From CAWBJO01 sp963789175 (lineage in GTDB: Bacteria; Pseudomonadota; Alphaproteobacteria; Rhizobiales; Aestuariivirgaceae): a stretch of 64,000 bases of DNA. The notes beneath the pieces were generated by a model. The model searched no databases and was not told the origin of the DNA. It saw only the letters and a program-made list of their open reading frames with translations. The position numbers were made by a program, and so were the translations under genes. How positions within the stretch are numbered: the first letter of the stretch is position 1; each line of letters starts with the position of its first letter. Where the stretch lies: NCBI GenBank assembly GCA_963789175.1, contig CAWBJO010000005.1:62001-126000 (forward strand), written 5' to 3'. Below are positions 1 through 7,582 of this stretch, piece by piece.

Positions 1-999
1 CCACATGCGGTCTTGATCTCCAATTCGCTCTGCAAGGGCGCGCAGGGGCGCCGTAAGTGCTCGCTGGACAGGGAAGGGTGCCGGTGGAGGTGCGTCAGCA
101 GAGACTGCAGCTCTCACATAGGCGTTTTCGATGACGCGAGCCAGTCGGCCGCTAAAGACGCGAGTTGCCACCGTTTTTTCAGGATCCAGATCGGCGAGAG
201 CATTTGCCCAAGTCGAGTTGGTTTTGGTTTCAGGACAACGGAGGAATGCCGTACCGATTTGCACCGCACTTGCGCCAAGCGTCAGGGCAGCCGCAACGCC
301 TCGGCCATCACCAATACCACCCGTAGCGATGACGGGAACCGAAACATGATCCGCGAGGCGTGGCACCAATGCCATGAGGCCAACCCCTTGTCGTTCGGCG
401 TCCTGCGGTTCAAATGATCCGCGATGACCTCCGGCTTCATAGCCCTGCGCTACGATCGCATCTGCGCCAGCCTTCTCTGCCTCGATAGCTTCACTCAATG
501 TTGTTGCGCACGCAAACCAGGCGATACCGCTCTGCTTGAAACGAGCGACCAAGCGCTCTGGAAAAGTCCCCATGATTGACGAGATGACGGTTGGTTTTGC
601 CGAGATCAATGCATCACATTGATCCTCGAAGTCTGGAGACTCGAAGTCTCCAGCTTCCGCTGGTACCTCCGGTCCCCATTGCGAAAGAAAGTGACGGACT
701 TTGGCTTCCGCTGCAGAATCGCGCCGAACTGGAGGATCTGGGATCCAGAGATTGATCTGGAACGATCTGTTGCTTTGGCCGCGAAACTCGGAAGCCCAGG
801 CCGAAATCGCTTGCCGGTCTGAAGCTAGGGCACCCAGTCCGCCCATGCCTCCCGCATTGGCGACTGCGATGGCAAGACTAGTCGGCGATGAGCCTGCCAT
901 TGGAGCCTGGAGGATGGGGACATCCAGCCCATAAGTTTCGCAAAACGACGCAGCTCTGGATCTGGCTGTCGAGGGAGCTCTGGAGGCAGTGGATTGCAT
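1..999 (-). CDS. Nitronate monooxygenase (2-nitropropane dioxygenase family), 3' end cut by window edge
   Basis: An uninterrupted minus-strand frame of 333 codons runs from ATG at 997-999 to the left edge without a stop, so the C-terminus is missing. It reads as the FMN-binding TIM barrel of nitronate monooxygenases: an N-terminal PILQAPMAG strand, the AQGYEAGGHRG segment holding the family's catalytic His, and the phosphate-binding VIATGGIGDGRG followed by LGASAVQIGTAFL. These enzymes oxidise alkyl nitronates to carbonyl compounds and nitrite. A GGGAAGAA ribosome site precedes the ATG. Base composition is visibly less GC-rich than the neighbouring genes, which suggests a different origin. 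It is divergent from the TRAP genes. Confidence 0.85.
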   Translation of the reverse strand, partial: MQSTASRAPSTARSRAASFCETYGLDVPILQAPMAGSSPTSLAIAVANAGGMGGLGALASDRQAISAWASEFRGQSNRSFQINLWIPDPPVRRDSAAEAKVRHFLSQWGPEVPAEAGDFESPDFEDQCDALISAKPTVISSIMGTFPERLVARFKQSGIAWFACATTLSEAIEAEKAGADAIVAQGYEAGGHRGSFEPQDAERQGVGLMALVPRLADHVSVPVIATGGIGDGRGVAAALTLGASAVQIGTAFLRCPETKTNSTWANALADLDPEKTVATRVFSGRLARVIENAYVRAAVSADAPPPAPFPVQRALTAPLRALAERIGDQDRMW

Positions 1000-1252
1000 G
1001 CAATTCTTCCCGACTGTGAGATCTAATCAGTTCCCCAGTTTAAGTTAATAGAATTTCTTCTGGTACACGAGGCCATCGCATCATGGGGGAATGCTGCGAA
1101 AGTGAGAATGCAATGTGGATGAGGTTAGGCCGGCAAGCCGGCGCGACCAAGCGCGTCAGCGTCGAGAAACGGTATACGCGGCCAGCCCGCTTCGCGCTAG
1201 ATTGCGGCGGCGCGAGTTCCGCCAGAGGCGAATTTCAAAGAAGGAGGCCGCA
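1000..1252. other. Divergent intergenic region, no gene seen
   Basis: The region separates the nitronate monooxygenase gene from the TRAP genes. A plus-strand frame opens at 1115 and continues into dctQ, but its first 46 codons are Arg-rich and unlike the family, so I read it as leader. No convincing promoter hexamers stand out. Confidence 0.4.
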
Positions 1253-1804
1253 TTGACTCTGCTGCTGCGCCTCAGTCGGGCCATCGACCTGGTGACGGCC
1301 TTTTTTGGCCGCTCGATCGCCTGGATGATCCTCGCCGCCGTCCTGGTCAGCGCCGGCAATGCCGTCATCCGCAAGCTGTTCGACATGAGCTCCAACGGGT
1401 GGCTGGAGCTGCAATGGTATCTGTTCGGAGCCGTGTTCATGCTCGGCGCCGCCTATACCCTGCAGCGCAACGAGCATATTCGCATCGACATCGTCTCCGG
1501 CTTGTTCACCGAACGGACCCGCCAGTGGATCGACGTCGTCGGCCACCTTTTCTTCCTGCTGCCGCTCACATTCGTGATGACGTGGGAGATGCTTCCCTGG
1601 GTGAGGAGGGCCATCGTGTCGGGCGAGATGTCGGGCAATGCCGGTGGCCTGATCCTGTGGCCGGCCCGCCTTTGCCTGCTCGTCGGCTTCGTGCTGCTGC
1701 TGTTCCAGGGCATATCGGAGCTGATCAAGACCGTCGCCCGACTGCGTGGCCTTCTCGCCGACTCCACCGAAGCCCACTCGGCCGCCCGCATCCTCGTTGA
1801 ATGA
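1253..1804 (+). CDS. dctQ: TRAP transporter small permease (DctQ)
   Basis: Predicted inner-membrane small subunit of a tripartite ATP-independent periplasmic transporter. The 183-residue product has four hydrophobic helices and the family segment WLELQWYLFGAVFMLGAAYTL followed by NEHIRIDIV. I chose TTG at 1253 because AAGGAGG lies just upstream; the open frame extends to an ATG at 1115, but that extension is Arg-rich and not DctQ-like. The large permease gene starts 16 bases after this stop, so the two are co-transcribed. Together with the convergent binding protein downstream, it resembles the FcbT2/FcbT3/FcbT1 group (mannitol/chloroaromatic type) rather than C4-dicarboxylate DctPQM. The substrate is unknown. 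Confidence 0.88.
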   Translation: MTLLLRLSRAIDLVTAFFGRSIAWMILAAVLVSAGNAVIRKLFDMSSNGWLELQWYLFGAVFMLGAAYTLQRNEHIRIDIVSGLFTERTRQWIDVVGHLFFLLPLTFVMTWEMLPWVRRAIVSGEMSGNAGGLILWPARLCLLVGFVLLLFQGISELIKTVARLRGLLADSTEAHSAARILVE

Positions 1805-1820
1805 TGGAGGTCCCTCTCGG

Positions 1821-3473
1821 ATGATCGTCGACGTCATTGCCGCCAACATGGCGCCGATCATGTTCGCGGCCCTCGTCGTCGTCCTGCTGCTCGGCTATCC
1901 GGTCGCCTTCTCGCTGGCTTTCGTGGGGCTCGGCTTCGGCGCGCTCGGCATCTGGCTCGGCCTGTTCAGCCCCCACTTCTTTGGCGTGCTGCCCGAGCGC
2001 ATGTGGGCCATCATGTCGAACGAGACCTTGCTGGCCATTCCGTTCTTTACCTTCATGGGCCTCGTTCTCGAACGATCCGGAATGGCGGAGGACCTTCTCG
2101 ATACCGTCGGCCAGCTGTTCGGACCAGTGCGCGGCAGTCTCGCCTACGCCGCCATCTTCGTCGGCGCGTTGCTTGCCGCAACGACCGGTGTGGTGGCGGC
2201 ATCGGTGATCGCCATGGGCCTCATCTCCCTGCCGATCATGCTGCGCTACGGCTACGACCGTCGGCTGGCAGCCGGCGTCATCGCGGCCTCGGGCACGCTT
2301 GCCCAGATCATACCGCCGAGCCTCGTCCTCATCGTCATGGCCGACCAGCTCGGCCGCTCCGTCGGCGACATGTATGAGGGCGCCTTCATCCCGGGCATCC
2401 TGCTCGCGGTGCTTTATGCCGTCTATGTCCTGATCGTGTCGATCGTCAGGCCGCAGGCTGCACCGGCTCTCCCGCTCGAAGCCCGGACCCTCGGCAGCGG
2501 GGTGGCCTCGCTGGTCGTGACGGTCGCCGGAGCGGCGCTCGTCGGATGGGCCGCGACCTATCTCCTGCAAGGTCGCATGCGGGGACCCGAGATCGGTGGC
2601 CTCTTCGTCGCGGTCGTCGCCGCCTATCTCTTCGCGCTCGCCGACCGGTCGCTGGCTCTCGGCCTTCTCTCGCGGCTGGCGCAGCAGACCATCGTCGTTC
2701 TGATGCCGCCGCTGGCGCTCATCTTCCTCGTCCTCGGTACCATATTCATCGGGCTGGCGACGCCGACCGAAGGCGGCGCCATGGGCGCGGTCGGCGCGCT
2801 GTTTCTGGCCGCCGTCAAAGGTCGGCTGAACCTGTCGATTCTGAAGCAGGCGCTCGAATCGACCGCCAGGTTGTCCGCCTTCGTCCTCTTCATCCTGGTC
2901 GGGGCACGCGTCTTCTCGTTGACATTTTACGGCGTGAACGGCCATCTCTGGGTCGAGGAGTTCCTGACCGACCTGCCCGGCGGACAGATCGGTTTCCTGA
3001 TCTTCGTCAACGTGCTGATCTTCGTCCTCGCCTTCTTTCTCGATTTCTTCGAGCTCGCCTTCATCGTCGTGCCGTTGCTCGGTCCCGTCGCCGAAAAACT
3101 CGGCATAGATCTCGTCTGGTTCGGCGTCATTCTCGGCATCAACATGCAGACGTCGTTCATGCATCCGCCCTTCGGGTTCGCGCTCTTCTATTTGCGCTCC
3201 GTGGCGCCGCGCACGCCGTATCGGGACAGGGTGACGAACGCGCTGATCCAGCCGGTCACCACCGGTCAGATCTATTGGGGCGCGGTACCGTTCGTGGTGA
3301 TCCAGCTCCTCATGGTGGGGCTCGCCATCTTTTTTCCGCAGATGATCACGCACTACAAGTCGAGCCACCCGACGGTCGATCCCTCGACCATCGAGATCAC
3401 CTTGCCGCCAGCTAACGACGGCAGCGGCGGGGTTTCGGCGCCGGACTTGAGCCAGCCGCCGAGCTTCGACTGA
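1821..3473 (+). CDS. dctM: TRAP transporter large permease (DctM, FcbT3-like)
   Basis: Polytopic inner-membrane subunit that carries out sodium-coupled import. At 550 residues it is longer than the roughly 430 of classical DctM. The extra length is a mid-protein segment around residues 215-290 with added hydrophobic helices, typical of the mannitol/chloroaromatic-type large permeases. Conserved DctM stretches are visible (VALLAIPFFTFMG-like region, IIPPSLVLIVM, TPTEGGAMGAVGAL, NMQTSFMHPPFGFALFYLR). The start at 1821 has GGAGG ten bases upstream. The C-terminal 20 residues are a hydrophilic Ser/Pro/Asp tail. It ends 16 bases before the convergent dctP stop. Confidence 0.92.
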   Translation: MIVDVIAANMAPIMFAALVVVLLLGYPVAFSLAFVGLGFGALGIWLGLFSPHFFGVLPERMWAIMSNETLLAIPFFTFMGLVLERSGMAEDLLDTVGQLFGPVRGSLAYAAIFVGALLAATTGVVAASVIAMGLISLPIMLRYGYDRRLAAGVIAASGTLAQIIPPSLVLIVMADQLGRSVGDMYEGAFIPGILLAVLYAVYVLIVSIVRPQAAPALPLEARTLGSGVASLVVTVAGAALVGWAATYLLQGRMRGPEIGGLFVAVVAAYLFALADRSLALGLLSRLAQQTIVVLMPPLALIFLVLGTIFIGLATPTEGGAMGAVGALFLAAVKGRLNLSILKQALESTARLSAFVLFILVGARVFSLTFYGVNGHLWVEEFLTDLPGGQIGFLIFVNVLIFVLAFFLDFFELAFIVVPLLGPVAEKLGIDLVWFGVILGINMQTSFMHPPFGFALFYLRSVAPRTPYRDRVTNALIQPVTTGQIYWGAVPFVVIQLLMVGLAIFFPQMITHYKSSHPTVDPSTIEITLPPANDGSGGVSAPDLSQPPSFD

Positions 3474-3489
3474 GGGCGCTTCCCGGCGG

Positions 3490-4587
3490 CTAGAGCAGCT
3501 TGCGTCTCTGCTGACCCATCATGAATGTGTCGAAGGTGTATTCCGACACCTGGAACCAGAGATACTGCTCCGCGCGGAAGGCCGTCATGGCGTCGTAGAT
3601 CTTCTTGAAGGCGGCATTGCCGGCGTTGATCTCGTCATACGTCGCCTGTGCCGCGTCGAAGCAGGCCTCGAGGACGTCCTGCGGGAAGGTGCGCAGCTGC
3701 GCGCCTGCGGCGACCAGGCGGCGCAGGGCAGGGGGATTCACCGCATCGTACCGGGCCTGCATGTCGCAGTTGGTGGCTTCGGCCGCGGCGCGCACGACCG
3801 CCTGGTAGCTGGGAGGCAGCTCCGCCCACTTCGCCGCGTTGATCATCACGTGCAGCATGGCGCTGCCTTCCCACCAGCCGGGATAGTAGTAATAGGGCGC
3901 GACCTTGTGGAAACCGAGCTTCTCGTCGTCGTAGGGACCGACCCATTCCGCGGCGTCGATCGTTCCTTTTTCCAACGCCGGGTAGATGTCGCCGCCGGCG
4001 ATCTGCTGCGGCACGACACCGACCTTGGCGATGACCTTCCCGCCGAAGCCTCCGATGCGCATCTTGAGGCCGGTGAGATCGGCGACGCTCTTGATTTCCT
4101 TGCGGAACCAGCCGCCCATCTGCGCTCCCGTGTTGCCGCAGGGAAGCGCGTAGAGGTTCTGCGTCGCGTAGAATTCGTTCAGGAGGTCGATGCCGCCGCC
4201 GTGGTACATCCAGGCGTTCTGCATGCGGCTATTGAGGCCGAACGGCACGATGGTGCCGAAAGCGTAGGTTGGATCCTTTCCCCAGTAGTAGTAGCTCGCC
4301 GTGTGGCACGCCTCGACCGAGCCGGCTCCCGTCACGTTGGCGGCTTCGAGTGGCGGAGCGATCTCGCCGGCGGCGAAGACCTGGATCTGGAATTTGCCGT
4401 CGGTCGCGTCCGAGACATACTTCGCAAACGTCTGGGCCGCGCCGAACAGCGTGTCCAGGCTCTTGGGGAAGCTCGACGTCATGCGCCATTTGATCTCGGG
4501 CGAAGTCTGCGCGAGGGCGGGAGCGGCGACCGCGGCCGCCGCCGTGGCGGCGAGACCGGCTGATTTCACGAAACTGCGTCGATCCAT
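3490..4587 (-). CDS. dctP: TRAP transporter periplasmic substrate-binding protein (DctP, FcbT1-like)
   Basis: The extracytoplasmic binding protein partner of the adjacent dctQM genes, though on the opposite strand and convergent with them. The 365-residue product begins MDRRSFVKSAG followed by an Ala-rich stretch ending PALAQ, a Tat-type signal. The mature part shows the DctP family features of the COG4663 branch: WRMTSSFPKSLDTLF near the start, then SYYYWGKDPTYAFG and a MRIGGFGGKVIAKVG motif that surrounds the Arg known in this family to bind the substrate carboxylate. The start at 4587 has GAGGAG upstream; longer upstream Met codons lack this. The substrate is probably an organic acid, by family inference. 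Confidence 0.9.
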   Translation of the reverse strand: MDRRSFVKSAGLAATAAAAVAAPALAQTSPEIKWRMTSSFPKSLDTLFGAAQTFAKYVSDATDGKFQIQVFAAGEIAPPLEAANVTGAGSVEACHTASYYYWGKDPTYAFGTIVPFGLNSRMQNAWMYHGGGIDLLNEFYATQNLYALPCGNTGAQMGGWFRKEIKSVADLTGLKMRIGGFGGKVIAKVGVVPQQIAGGDIYPALEKGTIDAAEWVGPYDDEKLGFHKVAPYYYYPGWWEGSAMLHVMINAAKWAELPPSYQAVVRAAAEATNCDMQARYDAVNPPALRRLVAAGAQLRTFPQDVLEACFDAAQATYDEINAGNAAFKKIYDAMTAFRAEQYLWFQVSEYTFDTFMMGQQRRKLL

Positions 4588-4686
4588 TGTTTTGATTCTC
4601 CTCTGGTGTCGGCTCCCCACCTCGATTGCGAAATTGACCATATCGGGTTGCGCCTGTCACCCCCGCGATGGAATCGCCGGATCGGT

Positions 4687-5034
4687 TTATGAGCCTGCGG
4701 CTCGGTCCGGCGCGGCGATGATGAAGACGGACCTGTCGGCTGTCGGCACGACTTTAAGGATCTGAAGCGGTGTTTCGGCCGGATCGCGCAGGACCAGTCC
4801 GGTCAGCAGGTCGAACTCGGAGCCGTGGCAGTTGCAGACGAGGACCGTCTCGTCGAAGATTTCGCCCATCTCGGAAAGAGAGCAGCCCGCATGCGGGCAG
4901 GCATCGAGAGCCGCCGTCCAGCCCTCGGCATGCCGCACCAGGACGAGCTTCATCTCGCCGATCATCGCCGACAGGATCGTCCCCACCGGTGCGTCCGGAT
5001 CGACGGCGACAGTCGTCTGCACCTCTGCCGTCAT
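4687..5034 (-). CDS. Rieske-type [2Fe-2S] ferredoxin, P450 partner
   Basis: A 115-residue soluble Rieske protein. The cluster ligands are visible as C46-P-H48 and C67-N-C-H70, the CxH...CxxH pattern of bacterial Rieske ferredoxins. Its ATG overlaps the stop of the cytochrome P450 gene by four bases (ATGA), so translation is probably coupled. The obvious role is electron transfer to that P450, in place of the more common Fdx-type [2Fe-2S] or [3Fe-4S] ferredoxin. No ferredoxin reductase gene lies nearby, so a reductase from elsewhere would be needed. The electron-transfer partnership is inferred from gene arrangement. Confidence 0.88.
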   Translation of the reverse strand: MTAEVQTTVAVDPDAPVGTILSAMIGEMKLVLVRHAEGWTAALDACPHAGCSLSEMGEIFDETVLVCNCHGSEFDLLTGLVLRDPAETPLQILKVVPTADRSVFIIAAPDRAAGS

Positions 5035-6230
5035 GCGTCCCAGACGACCGGCAGCGACTTGGCGCCGCGGACGTACCAGCCATGGACGACGGGATGTTTG
5101 GCGGGATCAAGCCGCACGCCTGTCAGCCGCCCCAGGATTTCCTCGACACAGACCTGGATGAGCTGGCGGGCCACGTAGTTCCCGACGCAGAAATGAATTC
5201 CGTATCCGAACGACGCATGCACCTTGTTCGGCCGCGCGATGTCGAACTTGTCGGGCTCGCTGAACTTGGCTTCGTCGCGATTGGCCGAGCCGAGGACCAG
5301 GGCGATCTCGGTTCCGGTCGGAATGAGAAGTCCGTCGAGAACGACGTCTCGGGTCGTGAGCTTCTCCGTCATGCCGAACGGTGCGATCCATCGCAGCCCT
5401 TCCTTCACCGCTTCCGGCGCCAGCCCGCCCGGGTCGGCGGCGACCGCCTTTGCCTGTTCGATGTTTGAGAGCAGGCCGAGTATCGTATTTGCCGTTCCAT
5501 GGGCGGGCTCTTGAAACCCGCCGACGATCATCACCCCGATGCTCCCGATGACCTCGTCGACGCTCCTGATACCGTCCGTCATGCCGTCCCGGAACATGTG
5601 CGCGAGGGTGCTGCCGTCATGTTGGGCCTGAAAATGATCGAGCCGGCCCTCGAGATATGTCCGGATCTCGCGCTTCACGCCTTCGCCGACGGACGTGACC
5701 TCGGCGCTGCGGCCGTTGTCTACCAGGTAGTTGCCGAGGCCGTGGAACCAGCGCTTCAGGACCCGGTCGTCGACATCGACGAATCCCATGACGTCGCCGA
5801 TCGCCCTGAGGCTGATCGGTTCGAGGAGCTCGCCATTGAGCTCGGCGGCACCCTTGCTGCGAATGGCCTCGATGTAGCGCACCGCCGTCGGTCGAATGTG
5901 ACTGTCGACATAGTCGTTGACGGTGCGCGGCCGGAAGCGCGCGTCGAGAGGTTTACGGGCTTTGAGATGGGCCTCGCCGCTGAGGCTCATGACGTTGGGT
6001 TGGCCATAGACCCGAGTGAAGGCGTCCTGGGTGGGGCCGAAGACTTCATAGTTGTTGCCGGCCTCCGCGCACAGATCCCAGGTCGTTATCCAGAGGCGGC
6101 CGGTCTCCGGCACCCAGGCGATCGGGCAGCGCCGCCGCATGTCGACATAGGTCGGATAGGGATCGTTCTCGAGATCCGCGAGCTTCGCGTCGACCACGAT
6201 CTCGGTGGCGAGTTTGACACCTTGCGGCAT
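5031..6230 (-). CDS. Cytochrome P450
   Basis: A soluble bacterial P450 of 399 residues. The heme thiolate Cys348 sits in FGYGIHFCVGNYVARQ, and the K-helix ExxR is E277-R280. The I-helix, normally (A/G)Gx(D/E)T, reads GGFQEPAHG at 237-245: the acid is present (E241) but the usual Thr is replaced by Pro242, so proton delivery to the heme oxygen may differ. GAGGAG precedes the ATG. It is directly followed by its Rieske ferredoxin. The substrate cannot be read from sequence; the surrounding TRAP transporter and ring-cleavage-like protein suggest oxidative catabolism of an organic acid or aromatic, which is inference. Confidence 0.92.
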   Translation of the reverse strand: MPQGVKLATEIVVDAKLADLENDPYPTYVDMRRRCPIAWVPETGRLWITTWDLCAEAGNNYEVFGPTQDAFTRVYGQPNVMSLSGEAHLKARKPLDARFRPRTVNDYVDSHIRPTAVRYIEAIRSKGAAELNGELLEPISLRAIGDVMGFVDVDDRVLKRWFHGLGNYLVDNGRSAEVTSVGEGVKREIRTYLEGRLDHFQAQHDGSTLAHMFRDGMTDGIRSVDEVIGSIGVMIVGGFQEPAHGTANTILGLLSNIEQAKAVAADPGGLAPEAVKEGLRWIAPFGMTEKLTTRDVVLDGLLIPTGTEIALVLGSANRDEAKFSEPDKFDIARPNKVHASFGYGIHFCVGNYVARQLIQVCVEEILGRLTGVRLDPAKHPVVHGWYVRGAKSLPVVWDA

Positions 6231-6362
6231 CGCTTCTCCTCGGGTCCCCGTGCCTGTCGAGGCAACACATACCGTGGATCGGCTGCCGGCATCAATCTCC
6301 TGGAGCGGCTGGTGGACGGTATGGCGCTGCCGGGCCGGCCGGCCCGGCAGCTTTGTCGGTCT

Positions 6363-6578
6363 TCATCGCGGGGCTCGCGCCCCATTCGGACGGCCGTCGA
6401 ACCCCTTGACGATTTCATGTCGCGTCAGTCCGATGTCGCGCAGCAGCCGGTCATCGAGGCTGAGCAGGATGCGACGGTTGCGGACGCTGGTCCGCCAGCG
6501 GCGGAACGGTCGCAGCAGGTCCTTGAAGGAAGGTCTCCTTTCCTTCGCAGGCAAGATATCGAAAGCATGGCGTCTCAT
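6363..6578 (-). CDS. DUF1127 (YjiS-like) small protein
   Basis: A 71-residue basic protein ending in the DUF1127 pattern: a WRTSVRNRRILLSLDD segment followed by RLLRDIGLTRHEI. Members of this alphaproteobacterial family are small, Arg-rich and often stress- or phosphate-responsive; some bind RNA. AAGGAG lies eight bases before the ATG at 6578, which is why I prefer it over the Met six codons upstream. It lies 132 bases upstream of the P450 gene on the same strand. A second DUF1127 gene lies at 10132. The function here is unknown. Confidence 0.8.
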   Translation of the reverse strand: MRRHAFDILPAKERRPSFKDLLRPFRRWRTSVRNRRILLSLDDRLLRDIGLTRHEIVKGFDGRPNGARAPR

Positions 6579-6937
6579 GACGACACTCCTTTGCATCTGC
6601 GCAAGTCAGATGCATGACGAATTTCGGATGGGACCGGCGGAAATGATGAACCCGCCGGCAGGTTTTGGCGGCGGGCTGTCCAGGCGCGGACGTGTTGGCT
6701 AGACTCTAGCCATTAGCACGTCGACGCGAGCAGCCGCCGAGTTGGCGATAGGTTTGAACATCTACCATGGCTGCTCCTTTCGTTCCGTGTTGGAGCGCGG
6801 TGATGAACCCAAATCGCCGCTTCGTCAAGTAGCATTCGATGCTTTTCAGATGGTGTTGCAAAATTGTGATGCACGGAACCGCAGCGTCCGCGATGTGTTT
6901 GAATGATCGCGAGTGGTGAAGACGGAGTGGCAGACCC
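6579..6937. other. Intergenic region between DUF1127 gene and intradiol dioxygenase gene
   Basis: The 359 bases are less GC-rich than the flanks. They contain a hairpin-capable CCCGCCG/CGGCGGG pair near 6650-6676 without a T-run, and one possible 20-codon minus-strand ORF (6706-6768, listed separately). Nothing else could be supported. Confidence 0.5.
6706..6768 (-). CDS. Possible 20-residue small ORF
   Basis: A tiny frame with ATG at 6768 preceded by AAAGGAGCAGCC, a good ribosome site at proper spacing. The product ends in a Cys-Ser-Arg-Arg-Arg-Ala segment. I do not recognise it. The only support is the ribosome site and the absence of any other gene in this gap; it may be a leader peptide or chance. 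Confidence 0.25.
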   Translation of the reverse strand: MVDVQTYRQLGGCSRRRANG

Positions 6938-7525
6938 ATGATCCGATTGCGGCGCCGCACGGTGCTGTGGACTTTGGTGGCGAGCGGCAGCGCCGGAATG
7001 ATGTCGGGCCTTGCCGGCATCGGCCGCGCGCAGGAGGAACTCGCTCCGACGCCGTCCTGCGACGACGGCGATGATCCGACGCCAGCCCAGACCGAGGGTC
7101 CTTACTTCACGCCGAATTCTCCGGAGCGCTGGCAATTGCGCGAACCCGGGATGGCGGGGACGCCGATTGTCTTGACCGGCTCCGTAGTGAACCGGCGTTG
7201 CGAGCCGGTCGCCGGAGCGCTTGTCGAGCTCTGGCACTCCGATGATGCCGGCCTTTACGACAACGACGGCTACCGCCTGCGCGGGCATCAGTTCACCGAG
7301 GCCACCGGGCTCTATCGCTTCGCGACCATCGTTCCGGGACTCTATGCGGGCCGCACCCGTCATTTTCATCTGAAGTTCCAGGCGCCGGGCAGAGACGTGC
7401 TGACGACGCAGTTCTATTTTCCGGGCGAACCGGGCAATGAACGCGACCGGCTCTTCGATCCTGCGCTCCTGCTCGGCATCGACGGCACGGAGAAGACGGC
7501 ACGATTTGATGTTGTCCTCGCCTAG
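6938..7525 (+). CDS. Exported intradiol ring-cleavage dioxygenase-like protein
   Basis: A 195-residue protein with an Arg-rich N-terminus (RLRRRTVLW), a hydrophobic stretch and a cleavage-like GRAQ, so probably exported, perhaps by Tat. The rest is a Dioxygenase_C domain: TEGPYF, VAGALVELWHSDDAGLYDN, YRFATIVPGLY and RTRHFHLKF. The Tyr and His-x-His residues correspond to the non-heme Fe(III) ligands of protocatechuate and catechol dioxygenases. These enzymes open catecholic rings between the hydroxyls. It lacks the N-terminal dimerisation domain of catechol 1,2-dioxygenase and is short, matching the exported intradiol subgroup. Its true substrate is unknown. It lies 57 bases upstream of an FAD oxidoreductase. 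Confidence 0.82.
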   Translation: MIRLRRRTVLWTLVASGSAGMMSGLAGIGRAQEELAPTPSCDDGDDPTPAQTEGPYFTPNSPERWQLREPGMAGTPIVLTGSVVNRRCEPVAGALVELWHSDDAGLYDNDGYRLRGHQFTEATGLYRFATIVPGLYAGRTRHFHLKFQAPGRDVLTTQFYFPGEPGNERDRLFDPALLLGIDGTEKTARFDVVLA

Positions 7526-7582
7526 CGTATTGCCGCAGATTGTCGGGGCGCTTCGGGGTTCGGGCAGGTTCGGCTGGTTCGA

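Noticed and set aside
633..653. Inverted repeat inside the nitronate monooxygenase gene
   Set aside because: It lies within a well-supported coding frame without T-run or partner feature; likely chance.
1115..1252. N-terminal extension of dctQ from ATG 1115
   Set aside because: Arg-rich and not family-like, while TTG 1253 has a strong AAGGAGG site.
1725..3368. Long minus-strand frame (547 codons) opposite dctM
   Set aside because: Composition is Asp/Glu/Arg/His-rich with no family pattern, and the opposite strand clearly encodes DctM; a GC-rich shadow.
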